Source: an uncultured Pelagibacteraceae bacterium (GTDB lineage: Bacteria; Pseudomonadota; Alphaproteobacteria; Pelagibacterales; Pelagibacteraceae). From it: DNA of 64,000 nucleotides. Positions 61,695 to 64,000 of the stretch are shown here, in pieces. The notes beneath the pieces are model-generated. The model was not told the origin of the DNA, searched no databases, and was given only the letters and a program-made list of their open reading frames with translations. The stretch is from the NCBI GenBank assembly GCA_902596975.1, contig CACJWS010000006.1, positions 1-64,000 on the forward strand, given 5' to 3'. Made by a program: the position numbers and the translations under genes. The first letter of the stretch is position 1; every line of letters begins with the position of its first letter.

Positions 61695-61708
61695 ATATAT
61701 TAAGCTGA

Positions 61709-64000
61709 ATGTCAGCAGACATAGATAAAAAAATTGAAAATAAGATTAAAGAAGATCTTTCTCCTACAAGAAACCTAACAGGTTTTCATTTAAAGTTAGT
61801 TGCTATTATTGCAATAACCTGGTCTTTATTTCAGCTTTGGTATGCTTCTCCATTTCCATTTTGGTTAAATTTTGGAATGTTTAAAGGTTTACCAGCTAGA
61901 GCAATTCATCTTGGCTTTGCACTTTTACTAGCTTTTTTAATATTTCCATATGCAAGGGGTAAAAAAGTAAATTTTATAGATATATTAATTGCAATAACAG
62001 GTGCAATATGTTGTTTATATATTTATGTTTTTTATGATCAATTAGTAGATAGGGGTGGAATATTACTTAAAATAAATCTTACCGGTAATTTTACTATTCC
62101 AATTGAGTTAATACTTGGAATAATTGGAATATTAATTCTTCTAGAGGCTACACGCAGAGTAATAGGTGTCCCATTAGTTGTTATTGCAGTTTGTTTTTTG
62201 TTATTTTCTTATTTTGGGCAATATGCACCAGACATAATTTCTCATGGTGGATTATCATTAAAAAGGTTGGTTGGTTTTCAATGGTTTGATCAAGAAGCTA
62301 TTTTCGGAATTCCGATAGGTGTTTCTGTAGATTTCATATTTCTCTTTGTACTTTTTGGAGCACTTTTAGAAACTGCTGGAGGGGGTAAATATTTTTTAGA
62401 TTTAGCTTTTGCAATGGTTGGAAAAATGCGAGGTGGTCCTGCCAAAGCAGCTATTCTTGGATCTGGTATGACAGGATTAATCTCTGGATCATCAATCGCT
62501 AATACAGTTACAACTGGAACATTTACAATTCCAATTATGAAAAAGACTGGTTTTTCCAAAGAAAAAGCGGGTGCAATTGAAGTATCTTCATCAGTTAATG
62601 GTCAAATAATGCCTCCTGTTATGGGAGCAGCAGCTTTTGTGATGGCAAGTTTTATCGGTGTTACATATTTTGAAATTGTCAAACATGCTTTTTTACCAGC
62701 TATAATTTCTTACATTGCGCTATTTTATATATCTCACCTTGAAGCGCTTAAATTAAATTTAAAAGGTATGAATGAAAACGATATTCCAAAATTGAAAAAA
62801 ACATTTTTTGAAGGAATACATTTTTTAGTTCCAATATTTGTTCTTATATATTTACTAGTTTATATGAGGCTTACAGCTTCTTACTCTATTTTTTTTGCAA
62901 CAATAACTTTAATTATAGTTAATCTTTTAAATAAAATTTTTAAAGAAAAGAACTTTAAGAATGCCTTAATTTATTGGTACAACCAAACTGTTGTTGGTTT
63001 TGAAAAGGGTGCTTTGAATATGGTTAGTGTCGGAATAGCAATTGCAACAGCAGGCATTATAGTTGGAGCAGTTGGATCTACAGGTTTGAGTACTAATTTA
63101 ATAATTGTAATCGAGTCGATTGCAAAAGATAATGTTATTATTCTCTTATTTTTAACTATTATTTTGTGTTTACTATTGGGTATGGGTTTACCAACTACGG
63201 CAAACTACGTTGTTGTAGCATCTCTAATGGCAACTGTTCTTGTGGATGTTGGAAATGCATCAGGATTTATTTTTCCTTTAATTGCGGTTCATTTATTCGT
63301 GTTCTATTTTGGCCTAATGGCAGACGTAACACCTCCAGTTGGCTTAGCATCTTACGCAGCTGCTGCTATTTCTGGTGGAGACCCATTAAGAACAGGAGCC
63401 CAGGCATTTTGGTATAGTCTGAGAACTGGAATACTTCCTATTGTATTCTTATTTAACAGTGAGTTATTATTAATTGGTATTGAAAGCATATGGCATGGCT
63501 TAATGGTCATAGCAACCTCATTGATTGGGATTTTAGTATTTACTTCTGCTACTCAGGGATGGTTTATAAATAAATTGAGATGGTATGAGATTGTTATTTT
63601 TTTAATAATTTCAATATCATTATTATCTCCAGAATTTATTCTAAATAAATTTTACCCAAAATATAACTATTTAAGTATTGAAGAAATAAACAAAAAACAG
63701 TTTGATTATAATAAAGAGATAAGAATTAAAATTACTAGACTTACAGAGTACGGTGAAAGATATAAATTATTTGTAATTGAAAAAAATAGTTTTGATGAAA
63801 ATTTCAGTTTAAATGATTATGGAATGAGCTTAGTTGTAGAAGACAATAAAACCATAATTGATACTTTAAAATGGAATGGAATTGCAAAAAAATCTGGTTT
63901 AGATATGGGAGATATTATTAATGAATTTAAAATTGAAAATCAGAATAGACCAAAAAAAGAAATTATTTATCCTATCGCTCTTATTTTTTTATCAATCTTT
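61709..64000 (+). CDS. TRAP transporter fused permease, TAXI type, with DUF3394/PDZ-like C-terminus (3' end runs off the window)
   Basis: Manual translation MSADIDKKIENKIKEDLSPTRNLTGFHLKLVAIIAITWSLFQLW...GGPAKAAILGSGMTGLISGSSIANTVTTGTFTIPIMKKTGF...; frame appears open to window edge. Missing from ORF track. Confidence 0.92.
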   Translation, partial: MSADIDKKIENKIKEDLSPTRNLTGFHLKLVAIIAITWSLFQLWYASPFPFWLNFGMFKGLPARAIHLGFALLLAFLIFPYARGKKVNFIDILIAITGAICCLYIYVFYDQLVDRGGILLKINLTGNFTIPIELILGIIGILILLEATRRVIGVPLVVIAVCFLLFSYFGQYAPDIISHGGLSLKRLVGFQWFDQEAIFGIPIGVSVDFIFLFVLFGALLETAGGGKYFLDLAFAMVGKMRGGPAKAAILGSGMTGLISGSSIANTVTTGTFTIPIMKKTGFSKEKAGAIEVSSSVNGQIMPPVMGAAAFVMASFIGVTYFEIVKHAFLPAIISYIALFYISHLEALKLNLKGMNENDIPKLKKTFFEGIHFLVPIFVLIYLLVYMRLTASYSIFFATITLIIVNLLNKIFKEKNFKNALIYWYNQTVVGFEKGALNMVSVGIAIATAGIIVGAVGSTGLSTNLIIVIESIAKDNVIILLFLTIILCLLLGMGLPTTANYVVVASLMATVLVDVGNASGFIFPLIAVHLFVFYFGLMADVTPPVGLASYAAAAISGGDPLRTGAQAFWYSLRTGILPIVFLFNSELLLIGIESIWHGLMVIATSLIGILVFTSATQGWFINKLRWYEIVIFLIISISLLSPEFILNKFYPKYNYLSIEEINKKQFDYNKEIRIKITRLTEYGERYKLFVIEKNSFDENFSLNDYGMSLVVEDNKTIIDTLKWNGIAKKSGLDMGDIINEFKIENQNRPKKEIIYPIALIFLSIF

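Noticed and set aside
62290-62559. Minus-strand 89-aa ORF inside the TRAP permease
   Set aside because: Antisense to the manually translated permease.
63166-63417. Plus-strand 83-aa ORF at the end of the window
   Set aside because: Out-of-frame reading of the TRAP permease.
1-64000. CRISPR arrays, rRNA operons, IS elements, prophage or defence islands
   Set aside because: None seen; no spaced repeat arrays, transposase or recombinase motifs, or phage genes among the translated ORFs.

Overview
This is an AT-rich, densely packed alphaproteobacterial chromosome segment. Gene content and order resemble SAR11/Pelagibacterales, but that is inference with no search run. It is almost wholly core genome: dnaJ-dnaK-grpE, rdgB, rsmI/dolP-like, maeB, murJ, trpS, nfu-like, tsaB, fur, miaB-phoH-ybeY-lnt-metK, nusA-infB-rbfA-rpsO-pnp, fabI-fabB-fabA, irr-like, katG, dut-coaBC-ubiB-ubiE-mutM-rpsT-dnaA-dnaN, lysA-argH, coq7/dsbB, tRNA-Leu, carD-fdxA-helicase, and a TAXI-TRAP transporter. 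I saw no rRNA, IS element, prophage or CRISPR array. The ORF track misses two edge-truncated genes (dnaJ, TRAP permease) and four small ORFs (50-aa membrane protein, 38-aa lipoprotein, 59-aa zinc-ribbon-like, 27-aa Lys/Arg peptide), and shows dnaK split by an apparent homopolymer frameshift. The best second-look items are: (i) a 27-aa Lys-rich mini-gene with a leader hairpin and strong terminator, convergent with a CarD carrying a long Lys-rich N-terminal tail; (ii) a metal/oxidative-stress block (irr-like, katG, 2OG-oxygenase-like, DUF2061-like, Cys-rich small ORF) with Irr-box-like, Fur-box-like and direct-repeat motifs; (iii) apparent +1 A frameshifts in dnaK. I found no clear-cut novel large system.
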